Below, piece by piece: positions 31,601-42,338 of a stretch of 64,000 nt of DNA (position 1 is its first letter; every line of letters starts with the position of its first letter). The position numbers and the translations under genes were made by a program. The DNA lies in NCBI GenBank assembly GCA_036346205.1, contig JARFJB010001970.1:1020001-1084000 (forward strand), in the 5' to 3' direction. The notes under the pieces were generated by a model. It did no database searches, was not told the DNA's origin, and worked only from the letters and a program-made list of their open reading frames with translations. The stretch comes from Vesta saturnalis. Its lineage: Eukaryota > Arthropoda > Insecta > Coleoptera > Lampyridae.

Positions 31601-34059
31601 GAAATGTGGATATGATGGCATACTTGATATGATGGCATCCTTTGAATATTGGCTGTATTTATTTAAACAAACTTATTTTAACGCATGCCCACTATTCTGT
31701 AGCGCGCAATCGAGTTGCTGTGATGACCGCGTGCCAGTCGATTGCATTGTGTCATTGTCGCTGGTCGATGTTGTTATTGTAAGTATAAAACTTTTTAATT
31801 TCGAACTTTGTTAAGTTTTGGTTATATGCTTATGTAAATTTAAAATCTAATAATTTCTTATGTTAAACATAGTAATAAGCTTCCCAAATATATATAAACT
31901 TTCAAAATTAGTTTAGACTAAGTCACTTAAATTTTACAATATTTACGCTCCTATAGTTTTGATATGATGGCACCTCAAGCGTCTGTTATGATGGCGTAGG
32001 GTGCCATCATATCAAATCTTACAATATAGTTCTAGTAGGATTTGTGTTTTAGATCTTGTGACCAGAAAATGCCTAAAATTAACAAAGTGGCGCGTCAAGC
32101 TTGGAGCGAAGAAAATATGCGTGAAGCTGTGGGAAAATATGCAAAAAGATGGGATGGAAACGAGCTTCTAAAATTTTCAGTGTCCCTGCGACTACTCTAC
32201 GTCGCAGAATTAAAAAAAATATGGGCCACGAAAAGGGAAATCTAGGAGGATGTCGTCCAACATTTTCTAGAGAAATAGAAAATGAAATAATTCATCACAT
32301 TATGCATATGGAAACCAGGTTTTTGGGATTCACCACCACTGATGTACGGTCATTGGCGTTTCAAATTGCAGAACAAAATGGTATCCCTCATAAGTTCAAT
32401 AAGGCAACCGAAACAGCTGGTTGGACATGGCTGCATGATTTTCTGAAACGAAACCCAACAATAAGTCTACGAACACCAGAAAATACTTCTGCCGCTAGGG
32501 CTCAGGCCTTCAATAAAGTAAACATATTCTCCAGGGAATATCTACAATATGGATGAGACCGGATTTTCTACAGTACAAACCAAGCCTGACAAAATATATG
32601 CAACAAAAGGCCGTAAACAAGTGAGAGCACTGACAAGTGCTGAAAGAGGGCAACACTATACCGTTGTATGTGCAATGAACGCAGAGGGTCATTTATACCT
32701 CCAACATTCATATTTCCTCGGAAAAATATGAAACCGGAACTTATGCATAATGCTCCAGCTGGATCCATCTGTTATTGCCAAGAAAGCGGATGGATGACAT
32801 CTGCGGTTATGGTTAAATGGTTAAGTCACTTTATAAGATTTGCGAAGCCAAGTCCAGAAAACAAAGTTTTACTTTTGTTCGATGGTCATGCCAGCCATAA
32901 ACATCTCAGTGTTTTGCAAAAAGCGAAAGAACATGGAATAGTATTATTTTGTTTTCCTGCCCATTGCACCCACAGGTGTCAACCTTTAGACACTGGTATT
33001 TTGGACCTCTTCAAACATACTATAATCAAGAGATTCGCCTTTGGCTTAAATCACATCCCGGAAGAGTTGTCACCCATTTACAAGTAGCCCAAATTTTCGG
33101 CAAGGCATACCTTAAATCAGCGATGCCAGCAACAGCAATAAAAGCATTTCAAGTAACTGGTATTGTCCCATACAACCCCGACATATTTGAAGATTGGATG
33201 TTTGCTCCTCCGAAACAACAAATTGACCTCTTGAGAAAGAATCTTTACAAGATGATAATGCTATTACTGTGATCGAAGAACCTCAATTGCCATCTACTAG
33301 TTCCCTGGAAAATGTTAATGGACCAGTAAACAGGTTAAATCAAATCCCTACCCCTGCTACAAGCACTGCTTGCAAGGTTATACAGGTGTCCACCTCAAGA
33401 CTATCAGTTAGTATTCAACAAATCTTTCCTTTACCAAAAATGCCTGAATTGTCATCATCAACACGAAAACCAAGAAAAAAGGGAAAATGGGTGTGATAAA
33501 TTTAACACCCGACATTGAAGCAGAGAAGGCTGTGGAAAATGAAAAGCAACAAAAAGAAAGGAAAAAATTGGCAAGAACAGTTAAGAAACAAGTTTTTGTT
33601 GAAGAACACGTTGAAGAACAAGCACAGCTTCCTTATCTGGAAGATGATGATGAAGACGTCCCTTGTTTATATTGTAATGAACTATTTTCATGGTCAAAAT
33701 CTAAAGAGTGTTGGTTAAAATGCCAGGTATGTGGACTGTGGGCACATGCTGCATGCGCAGACAAGGATCGACATACCAAAAACTATATTTGTGAGGTGTG
33801 CGAAGATAATTAAGCTTGTTTTGGTTAAGTAGTTTTACTAGGTGCCATCATATAAAATGACTTTATATGATGGCACCCCATTTGCAAAATAAAAGATAAT
33901 AATAAAGTTTTAAAACTTTTGCTTTCTTCAATTTTAAATGGGTATATATATGAACCATGATAACCTTCTCCCATCATCTCAATTCGAGTTAAATGTAACT
34001 TATTTTAAGTACTAAAACGTAATAATTAAAAAAGGGTGCCATCATATCCACATTTCCCC
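31601..34059 (+). mobile_element. pogo/Tigger-like DNA transposon with TA target duplication
   Basis: Terminal inverted repeats GAAATGTGGATATGATGGCA (31601-31620) and its complement (34037-34056) sit at TA dinucleotides (31599-31600, 34060-34061). The left end appears to lack three G present in complement at the right. TATGATGGCA words recur in both subterminal regions (31610, 31628, 31962, 31986, 32003, 33842, 33864, 34038). Between them lies the broken transposase. Confidence 0.85.
32070..33813 (+). pseudogene. pogo/Tigger-type DDE transposase with C-terminal PHD-like finger
   Basis: Starts MPKINKVARQAWSEENMREAV (psq-type HTH region), then VPATTLRRRIKKN, the DDE domain with MDETGF (32549), FIPPTFIFPRKNMKPEL, LLLFDGHASHKHL (about 32875) and HRCQPLDTGILDLF, then GKAYLKSAMP...AFQVTGIVPYNPDIF, and last a Cys/His finger CLYCNELF...CQVCGLWAHAACA...CEVC (33663-33810). 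All three Asp are present. The frame shifts about six times (near 32150, 32550, 32700, 33000, 33265 and 33490), so the gene is dead. In the family this protein binds the terminal repeats and cuts at TA. Confidence 0.82.
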
Positions 34060-34491
34060 TAGCATATTGAATAATTTTCATTAATTGATAGGTAACAAAT
34101 TAAAGCTTTAGATGCGTGCCTTTGCTACATTGAGTCACTAGCCATGCAGAATTAAAACAAATATCCATTACAGTTATATTGAGCACCCGTAAGCAGATAA
34201 AGCAAAAGCTGCAACTTCTGTTAACAATTCGTCGAAGTAGTATCTAATAGTGATACCCACTATGATTACGGTTGCCTAATAAAACCTAAATAAATCAACG
34301 TCTTAGTTACGAGACTAGTAGTAGTTGTTGAAACTTGAAATGTATAAATAATATAAATAATAACCTGAAGGGTGTGGTAAAATTATAGATACTTACCTCC
34401 CAAAGAGACGGAAAATCATATAGATTTTAACGAAGCTTATATCCGTATAAATGAAAGACTAACTTCTAATCAGTGTAATATCTATACTAAA

Positions 34492-35540
34492 ATGGCGAGC
34501 GGTGTAACCGCACCGAATCATGTAGTGTGTAAAAGGTACAAGAAAGTAATTGTAAATAGTGGAATAAAATGTATAAACTGTACAAATCCGTTCCATATCA
34601 GTTGCGCGAAACGGAGTGCAAAGTTTACGGATGAAAATCTGCTAATATGCTGTGAAGTTATTGAAGTAAGTTCAGTAGCTACATTAGACAATGAGGAAAT
34701 TACTCAGAAAAATGTGACAAGTGAAATCTTATCAAATAACGGAACCGATCATAAAGTTCTATTATACATTATTAAACAAAAAGATGAAATCATTCATGAA
34801 TTACGGGAAAAATTAAGAATATATGAAGAATTAAACTTAATTCAGAAATTGAAGAATGAAATACAATGTACACATACATCAACTTATCAAATACTACCGA
34901 AAAATAATATCAGTCCAGGTGAGAGAATAAACGACCATTCAATAAATAAACAGAGTGATTTTAAAATATCTAGTACGCCTGACAGTTACGCAAATCAAAT
35001 TATTAATAATGAAAATAAATCAAGATCAAGCTCTCTAGCACCAAATCTCAAATATAAGACAAATCAGGACAATCCGCTTTTCACCAGAAATGAAAATGAG
35101 ATGCAGACATTAAGCAACACGAGAAACCAGAACAATAAACATGCATCAAATATCACAAATACCACAAATGGCACAAATAAACAAGAATTAAAAGCACTTT
35201 CACGAAACAACAATCACTATAATTTCCAAAAAGCAAAGCAGTAATAGGATCCACTAAGGATATCCCAAATATAAAGGTAGCGCCAAAAAAAGCATTTTTG
35301 TTTGTTTATAGATTGCATCCCGATACATCTATAAATGATATAATTATTTTCCTACATACAGATTTTCCAGAAGTAATATGTGAAGAAGTAGGATCTAAAT
35401 TTCCACAATTTTATAAATCATTTAAGATTACAATTAATTTAATGAATTTACAAACGGCGATGGATGCGGCAAAATGGCCTTATGGAACCTACATAACACG
35501 TTTTTTTCAAAGGAAGAATCCAGAGGTGAACAAAGGGTAG
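34492..35540 (+). pseudogene. LINE ORF1: zinc-finger/coiled-coil nucleic-acid chaperone
   Basis: The N-terminus has a PHD-like Cys/His finger (VVCKRYKK...CINCTNPFHISCAK...LLICC, residues 11-54), then a coiled coil (LYIIKQKDEIIHELREKLR, about residue 91-109), then a long Asn-rich linker. A stop at 35242-35244 and a frameshift separate the C-terminal domain (35298-35540), which contains FPEVICEEVG, YKSFKITI and AAKWPYGTYI as in jockey/CR1-group ORF1 proteins. By family it packages LINE RNA. Only the one break is seen. Confidence 0.75.
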
Positions 35541-38370
35541 CTTCAGTGCAAACTAGTAATGAAATATCTAATCATTATTCTAAACAAAATGATATTTCAC
35601 AGGTGCGTATTATACACCAGAATGTACAATGTATGCACAATAAACTGTTAGAATTAGAAGTGTTCTTACACAATAAAAATTGCGACATCTTCTGTGTAAC
35701 CGAACATTGGGCAAAAAGCGATCAAATGTTGTCTCTGAATCTTAGTACATATGTAATAGGTAGTTACTATGCTAGAAGTAATTTTAAAAATGGTGGAGTA
35801 TGTATTTTTATAAAAAATAATTTTAAACATATAGAATTAAGTTATGTAACCAACCTGTCTGTTGACAGAGATTTTGAATGTTCAGCAATTAAGTGTATAT
35901 TGAGTAATAATAACCACATTGTAATCCTAGCTCTATATAGAAGCCCAGGTGGCAATGTCGACATCTTTTTAAGAAAATTAAATAATGCCATTGAGTTGGT
36001 CTTCATGAAAAATAAAAATACCAAATTGGTTATTTGTGGAGATTTTAATATAAATTTTTCAACATCATGTAAAGCACGCAATGAATTAATTGATATATTA
36101 GCTTCATATTGCATTGTACCAACTGTTTTCCAGCCAACTAGAGGCAATAACTGTATAGACAATATTTGTGTAAATATGAATGACAAAACTTTTAATTATA
36201 ATGTCGTTGAAAATTCAATTAGTGATCATAGGGCTCAATCTGTAACCGTTTTTCTTAATACAAACCTCAATATGCAAGAAGAATGTGTAAAACCATTGAG
36301 TAAAAAATCGTCAACGGTAAAACGTAGAGCATTAAATAGTAGGAATAATATTAGTTATTTTTGTTCTTTGTTAGCTAAGGAACAATGGACGGAAATACTA
36401 TGTTCAGATTATAATGCTAATACGAAATTTAACTTATTCATAGACACACTCTTATACTGCTTCAATGTAGCATTTTCACTTAGAACATCAAAAAATGGTA
36501 AAACCAAAATTAAACGTAACATGTGGATAACAACCGGTCTGAAAATTTCTTCGCAAAACTTAAAGAATCTTTACTTACTGACACATTTGGGCTGTAATGA
36601 AATTAATTTGTATTATAAAAAATATAAATCGATTTATAGGCAATTACTAAAAAAAGCCAAACGAATGTATTTTAACTCGATGATAAATAATGCACAAAAC
36701 AAATCCAAAGCAGCATGGAGTACAATTAATTTAAATAAATATAATTATAATACAAAGGAAACTCAGTTAAATATTGATAATAACTTAGTATCGGATCCAT
36801 ATCAGGTAGCTGAACACTTTAATAACTATTTCAACTCTGTACCAAACATGGTTACAAATAGTCGAAGCATTGTAAATACAACAGCTTCCTAATTCAGTAA
36901 ACTCATTTTATTTTCATCCAATAACTGATAATGAGGTACTAGATATAATTAGAAAACTTAAAAAATTTAATTCAGTTGGAATAGATAATATTAGTAATAA
37001 TTTGCTTAAAAAATGCGCGATTTATATCTTGAAACCCCTTACGAATATTATCAACTGTTCCTTGGCGGAGGGCTGTTTTCCATAAAAACTAAAAATTGCA
37101 AAAATAAAACCATTGCATAAATCTGGATCTACAACTAGTGTTGAAAATTACCGTCCAATAGCACTACTTACAAGTTTCTCGAAAATTTTTGAAAAATATG
37201 TTTCTGAAAAGATAATTTACTTTTTTGAAAAGTATCAACTACTCAAGGATAATCAATTCGGTTTTCGTAAAAACTTATCAACAAGTGGTGCAATCTCTAC
37301 TTTCATCAACAATTTATATGACAACTTAAATCAAGAAAAAACCTCATTGGGAGTATTCTTGGATCTAAGTAAGGCATTTGATCTAGTTCCTCATTCCCTA
37401 TTGTTGCAAAAATTAGAATTGTATGGGGTTCGCGGTATTAGCTTAAAATGGTTTGAAACTTATCTAGAAAACAGACTACATTATGTTGAAATAAATGGGC
37501 TACAATCAAATATATTGAAATCTTCTGTAGGGGTACCTCAAGGTTCCGTTTTAGGGCCCTTACTTTATGTTATCTATGTAAACGACTTTTGTAGTAACAA
37601 TTATGTCATGTTTGCGGATGATACTTCGCTATTAGTAAGTGATTGTAGTCTACCAAAAGTTATATCAAAAGCAAATGAAGAACTGAAAAAAGTTCATAAC
37701 TGGTTTCTATCCAATCATCTTGTTTTAAACAGTAATAAGTGTTTTGTAATAAATTTCAATCTCACTCGTATTACTAATAATAATAATATGAGTGTTTTGG
37801 TAAAAACAAATGATGGTTTGTGGGATGTTCATATTGAAGAAGTTTGTAGAAGGGTGGCTCCAATTTGTTACTGCATCAAGCAATTGCAAGTATTGGTAGA
37901 TAAGTCTGTGTTGATCACTTTCTATTACGCATATTTTCAGTCAATAATAGCATATGGCCTCATCGCATGGGGTGCATCTCCGTCAAGTGTCAGGGTGTTT
38001 AAGTTATAAAAAAAGGCAATAAGAAATATAGTTGGGGCAAACCACCGTGCAAGTTGTAGAAACATTTTTGTACAACTAAAGATTTTGACATTGCCATGCT
38101 TATTAATAATGTATATGCTTGTGTATGCCAAAACAGAGTGCAAGAAATGGACCAGGTTATCAGCACATCATAAGTATGTTACAAGAAATAAATATACTTT
38201 AGAGGTACCTTCGCACAATTTAACAACCTTCGAAAACTGTCCAAAGTATTAGGCTATAAAATTATACAATAAGTTACCTAATACATTTAAAGACTGCACA
38301 GAAAACATCTTCAAGCAAAAAATAAAAGCTCTATTAATAAAGAAATGTTATTATTCTTAAAATGAGTTTT
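35540..38370 (+). pseudogene. LINE ORF2: APE endonuclease and reverse transcriptase
   Basis: Endonuclease at about 35600-36260: IIHQNVQCMHNK, CVTEHWAK, ALYRSPGG, VICGDFNINF and SDHRAQS, which carry the usual catalytic Asn, Glu, Asp and His. RT at about 36930-37760: ENYRPIALLTSFSKIFEK, FGFRKNLST, GVFLDLSKAFDLVPH (motif A), VGVPQGSVLGPLLY (motif B), MFADDTSLL (motif C), then the NHLVLNSNKC thumb region. C-terminal sequence continues to about 38370. Breaks are a frameshift near 36890, a stop at 37083 and minor stops after 38007. The catalytic FADD is intact. Confidence 0.85.
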
Positions 38371-38880
38371 TTGATGACAACTTATGATGTTGAATGCTGA
38401 TGTACATGTTTGTTTTAAACATAGTGTACATGCAATTATTATACAATAGTATTACTCTTATTTTATTGACATACCCTATGCTATGTAAATAGTCAACAGG
38501 ATAAATAAAAATTATTATTATTATTAGATGAATGTTTGAAATTAAAACCAACTTACACTGAGATGTAACTTACAATTTTAACTATGTAAAATTACAGAAA
38601 AATTTCTAACACATTCTTTCCTTAAACACTAACTAAACAAAAATGGCGTCACCCAAAGAATTACACAACCTTTTTAAAATTCCTTTTTCAATCATTTGCA
38701 GAATTTATATTTACCAAGAAAAACTTTTGAAATTTTGTGTAGACCTCGAGCAATATTGTATACGGTGTTGCCGTCTAACTTTTATAACTAGAAATGAATT
38801 ACTAACAAATCCACCAGAGTTATAGCGTGTTGCCTACCAACCGGTACATAAAGCTCCCGAAGCCCAAAAATCACGTGTAG

Positions 38881-39185
38881 TAACTAAAACCGTAACCGCA
38901 AATATATAGTAAAGGCAATAAAAACAGTTTCACTAATTACTTGGTACATAATAAAACATTAAAAGCAATTAATTTCTTTATTAGAACAAATTTAAAAAAA
39001 TTTTATTTAATATAAAAAAAACGAACATAAAGCACTGAAAAATAGCTCACTGGTTAATAAAAGTCGCACTGGCCCAAAATTGAAATTAATGAAAGTAAAT
39101 AAAGATTGCGTTTTAAGACGCAAACAATCACAAACAAGACATAGTGCAATTAAGATTTGAAATATTAGTGGTAGATTATACAAGA
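38881..39185. other. No recognised feature
   Basis: AT-rich spacer between repeat A copy 2 and the degenerate hexamer tract. Confidence 0.35.
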
Positions 39186-39262
39186 AACTCGTGCTACTTA
39201 TTGTGCTTGTGTTTGTGCTTATACTTATGTTAGTACCCATGCTTACGATTATGCCTATGCTG
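39186..39262. repeat. Degenerate CTT-type hexamer tract
   Basis: A six-base period is visible (GTGCTT, GTGTTT, GTGCTT, ATACTT, ATGTTA, GTACCC, ATGCTT...), about 13 units. The units are the same class as the 12308-15665 array, 24 kb away. Confidence 0.7.
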
Positions 39263-39549
39263 ATTTACCGGTAGATACAGTTGAACCCGGTCCCCAACTA
39301 CCGTTTACCATAAAAACGTGCAAACACGAACCCTATCCGTGCTGTTATTAAATTAAGTCTGGTGTAAACCATGCTTGCTCCAAGTTATAGCTTTATAGGG
39401 GGTGAATAGAGCGGAGGAATTTATTAGACAAATAGATAGCGATGTAAAACGGATATATAATGAACACTTAAAAACTGTTGGTGTTATACGTATGTGAACA
39501 TATGTGCGCTTCCGCGCGTATGTGCGAGTATGTGATGGTCTGTTCGCAT

Positions 39550-39631
39550 GTGTTCACGTGTGAGCGGGCATACATGTACGTGCGTTCGCGCGCGTGTGTG
39601 TGTGCGTGTTTGCGCTGGTATGCGCTCGTGA

Positions 39632-39678
<47 letters not shown>

Positions 39679-39815
39679 GGAGCGAGCGCGTGTGCGAGCG
39701 TGTGTGCACATGTGCGCGCGTGAATGCGCGCGTGTTTGCGTGTAGGCGCGGTGTGCGCGTGCATGCGCATGTGTGCGCGTGTGTGCGCGTTTGTGCTCGT
39801 GTGGATGCGTGTGCA
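39550..39815. repeat. TG/GTGTGCGC-rich microsatellite
   Basis: GTGTGCG-type repeat with a pure (GT)n core at about 39632-39674. Frames across it are repeat artefacts. Confidence 0.9.
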
Positions 39816-39818
39816 TGC

Positions 39819-40370
39819 AGGAGTTTGAAAACATTTGATTCATTCGTTTTCAAATGGCGACTAATTTTAAATTTGATTTCATTTAAGTAGTTTCTGCCGA
39901 TAAGTATTTTCTACCTTAATTATGCAACAATTAGTTTTTGTTGCTATAGTTTCCTAATATTTGTAATTTTTAAACGTGTCTCTTAAGTAATTTAAAAATT
40001 TGAATGGCGGGTACGTTGCAAGGTCAAATCAAAGCAGTTATCATATTGGCGAGACTAATCGGAATTATCACGCTGCCGTTCGCATTTTCAAGGAACGTTT
40101 TCCGAAACGGACAATGTACAGGAAATGCTTTCAGAAGCTAATATCAACATTCAAGGTATTAGGTACAGTAAGAGATGCCCGAAGATCTGGAAGGCCCAAA
40201 ATTCCCGAAAATTTAAAATGCAGGTCATAGCTGAAATGGTAGTTAATCCCCAGCCAAATACTAATCAAGTAGGTGAAATATGCAATATTTCGCGTTTTTT
40301 ATTAATAATAGTTTTGCTAAAAAATTATTGATCGCCATTTGAACATAAATGAATCGAATGTTTTCAAACT
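39819..40370 (+). mobile_element. 552-bp internally deleted mariner-like element
   Basis: Inverted ends of about 41 bp: GAGTTTGAAAACATTTGATT... at 39819-39859 and the complement at 40331-40370. Inside, 40000-40230 encodes an N-terminal piece of a DUF4817-type mariner transposase (HIGETNRNYHAAVRIFKERF...RRSGRPKIP), the DNA-binding region only. The catalytic domain is absent, so it is a deletion derivative that could move only with a transposase in trans. Confidence 0.75.
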
Positions 40371-40439
40371 CGAAGTTTGAATTAAGCAAAAAAGACCTTC
40401 AAAATGAAGTATCACATGACCCACTATTCAATTAAAACA

Positions 40440-41000
40440 AAATAGAAACTATGCCAAGCTGTCATTTTGACAAATGAAGTTGTCATTTTCAATATAAATT
40501 TTGTCAAAAATTTCATAACATATTGGCCAATTTTCTAAAACTTTCTTACTACAACAAATACAATTTTTATCATTTTGGTATAGTGTTTCTAATACAATCA
40601 TTTCCTTGTAATTTTGTTCGATGTCTATAATTTTTGTTTCATTTAACTCCATAACTTCATTTAACATCCGATTTGTGTTGTATGATTATATTCTTTAATG
40701 TTTGTAAAGAAGTGTCAATGTAGTTAATGTTAGAATTTTCACAAGAATTTCGTTTTATGGTATTGGTTAATAATACCTTTTTTACTTTACATTTTAATTT
40801 TCAATGCAAATTTTTACCTTTGTTTAGTGGTAAAAATGTTGTTTTTATGTTAAATTTCGTAAGGCGAATAAACATTAATGATTTTTTATTTGTAAATGGA
40901 TTTGTTACATAACTGGATTTGTTAAGAGCTATTTCATTGTTTAAACTATTATAAAAATAATTTACTTGTTTAATTGCATTTAAAATTAATTACTTACGGT
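40440..41000 (-). pseudogene. Penelope-like element C-terminal fragment
   Basis: The minus strand (40667-40449) encodes ELNETKIIDIEQNYKEMIVLETLY. This aligns with the region after the GIY-YIG domain in the 44908-46560 copy (NAVKILDLENDYKKRPISEML). A PLNKGK-like segment lies further upstream. It is a diverged family and heavily broken. Confidence 0.5.
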
Positions 41001-41239
41001 GGTTATTTTATATGAAGGTTAAAAATGGCGTTTATAATAACATAATCATTTCATGTTTAAAGGTTGATTAGAATAATAATTTGAATACCGTCTAGTATGT
41101 GAATTATTGTCATTACAAGCAATTGTAGTATCTATTTTATTTTTCGAAATGCAGCAGTTTATAGTAATCATGTTATAAATAATAATTATTATTACAATTT
41201 ATTGTTGAATTTTTTTACCTTTTTCTCATCCGTATTATC

Positions 41240-41637
41240 GCTGTAAGGGATTGCTCCTTAGTATGGACAGATTACCAGTGTAATCAGATCCTAATTGAAT
41301 CAAATTCAAAAAATAGACTGTATCAATTGGTTACTAAATTTTGAGTTGGATTTCGCATATAATAAAACAAGTGGATCGCCACGAGTGCTTATGCGCGAAT
41401 GACGATTTTCTAAACACAACAACTACGAGTGATTCTGACTGACAAAAATTAACAAAAGATTCCTACCACGAATTGGATTCAGCAAGACAATCCAAAGGAT
41501 TGTGTTATAAATAATTATTATTATTAATAAAGTTTATCGCTTAGTATGAAAAGATTGCCAGTGTAATCAGATCCTAATTGAATCAAATTTAAGAAATAGA
41601 CTGTTTCGATTGTTTGCTAAATTTTGAGTTGAATTGT
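41240..41637. repeat. Pair of about 110-bp direct repeats, 282 bp apart
   Basis: 41240-41352 and 41527-41637 share CCAGTGTAATCAGATCCTAA and the following TTGAATCAAATT...AAATAGACTGT...AAATTTTGAGTTG. Both are preceded by ATT-rich runs. The pair could be a tandem duplication or short terminal direct repeats. No coding sequence lies between them. Confidence 0.7.
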
Positions 41638-41724
41638 CATCTAATGAGCATTTAAATATGAAATATAATATTATTGCAAACACTATTTTTAAATACCTGA
41701 TTAAAAAACATTTTTAAATATGTA

Positions 41725-42130
41725 GAGGATTTGAACCTACGACATGTACTTCGCTAGAGTACCGCTCTTACCAACTGAGCTATCGAGATACAAGCCCCGA
41801 TATAATTTTTGTCTTTATGCCTTTGAAACAATAATAATAATAATTTAATATTAGTCACGTTGCTTTGGTATGTGTAAATCCTTGCGATATTGCAGGCTCG
41901 CATTCCATTGGTATAAGTAATTTGACTGTAATCTTATTATATTTAGAATGTACATCCTACATACATAAAGACAGAATTTACATAAGTTGTGGTTTGTATC
42001 TAGATAGCTCAGTTAGTAGAGCGGTATCTTAGCAAAGTACATGTCGTAGCTTCAAATCCGACTCGATGTAAACTTTTTCTTTACGTATTAGAAAAATGTT
42101 TATTTACATATTTACTTTTGGACTTATTCG
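41725..42130. repeat. tRNA-Ala-like repeats, two copies head to head
   Basis: 41725-41815 is a minus-oriented copy with the best-preserved tRNA-like block: D-arm GCTCAGTTGGTAAGAGC, anticodon arm GTACT-CTAGCGA-AGTAC, and an acceptor stem pairing at most positions. 41845-42130 is a plus copy with GCTCAGTTAGTAGAGC and a mutated T-arm. An (AAT)n run separates them. Neither has a fully paired cloverleaf. Confidence 0.65.
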
Positions 42131-42179
42131 TCCAATACAAAACATAACTATTTTTAAATGTTTGTCAATCTCCGGCTTT

Positions 42180-42280
42180 CATAAAAAATTATTGTTACCG
42201 AAGTGTTATCTAAACAAGATCTAAAAAAGATTTGTGTAAACATAAATAAAAAAATACACCATTAAATGTCCAAAAAAGTT

Positions 42281-42285
<5 letters not shown>
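42180..42285 (+). mobile_element. Decayed Penelope-type terminus
   Basis: ACACCATTAAATGTCCAAAAAAG matches the outer end of the 17036-17318 arm. Upstream, CCGAAGTGTTATCTAAAC looks like motif 1 with half of stem II deleted. It is not expected to fold as a ribozyme. Confidence 0.4.
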
Positions 42286-42333
<48 letters not shown>

Positions 42334-42338
42334 CATAT

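Larger units (their letters stand above)
34457..38536 (+). mobile_element. Near full-length jockey-superfamily LINE
   Basis: About 4.08 kb inserted in repeat A. It begins 35 bases before the ORF1 ATG and ends in an (ATT)n tail (38510-38526). TGAAA flanks both ends (34452-34456, 38537-38541) as a possible short target duplication. It holds ORF1, endonuclease and RT in order, each with few breaks, so it is younger than the 26778-31363 LINE. Confidence 0.8.
26150..38880. mobile_element. Repeat A, copy 2, split by three later insertions
   Basis: Collinear pieces at 26150-26777, 31364-31600, 34060-34456 and 38537-about 38880 match copy 1. The gaps are filled by a minus-strand LINE, a pogo element and a plus-strand LINE. 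Removing those inserts restores continuity with copy 1, which fixes the insert boundaries. Confidence 0.75.

Noticed and set aside
39468..39890. Frames over the TG-rich tract
   Set aside because: Low-complexity dinucleotide repeat, open on both strands.
41725..41815. Functional tRNA-Ala gene
   Set aside because: The anticodon arm and D-arm look good, but the T-arm/acceptor side is damaged and the block is part of a dispersed repeat with conserved non-tRNA flanks.
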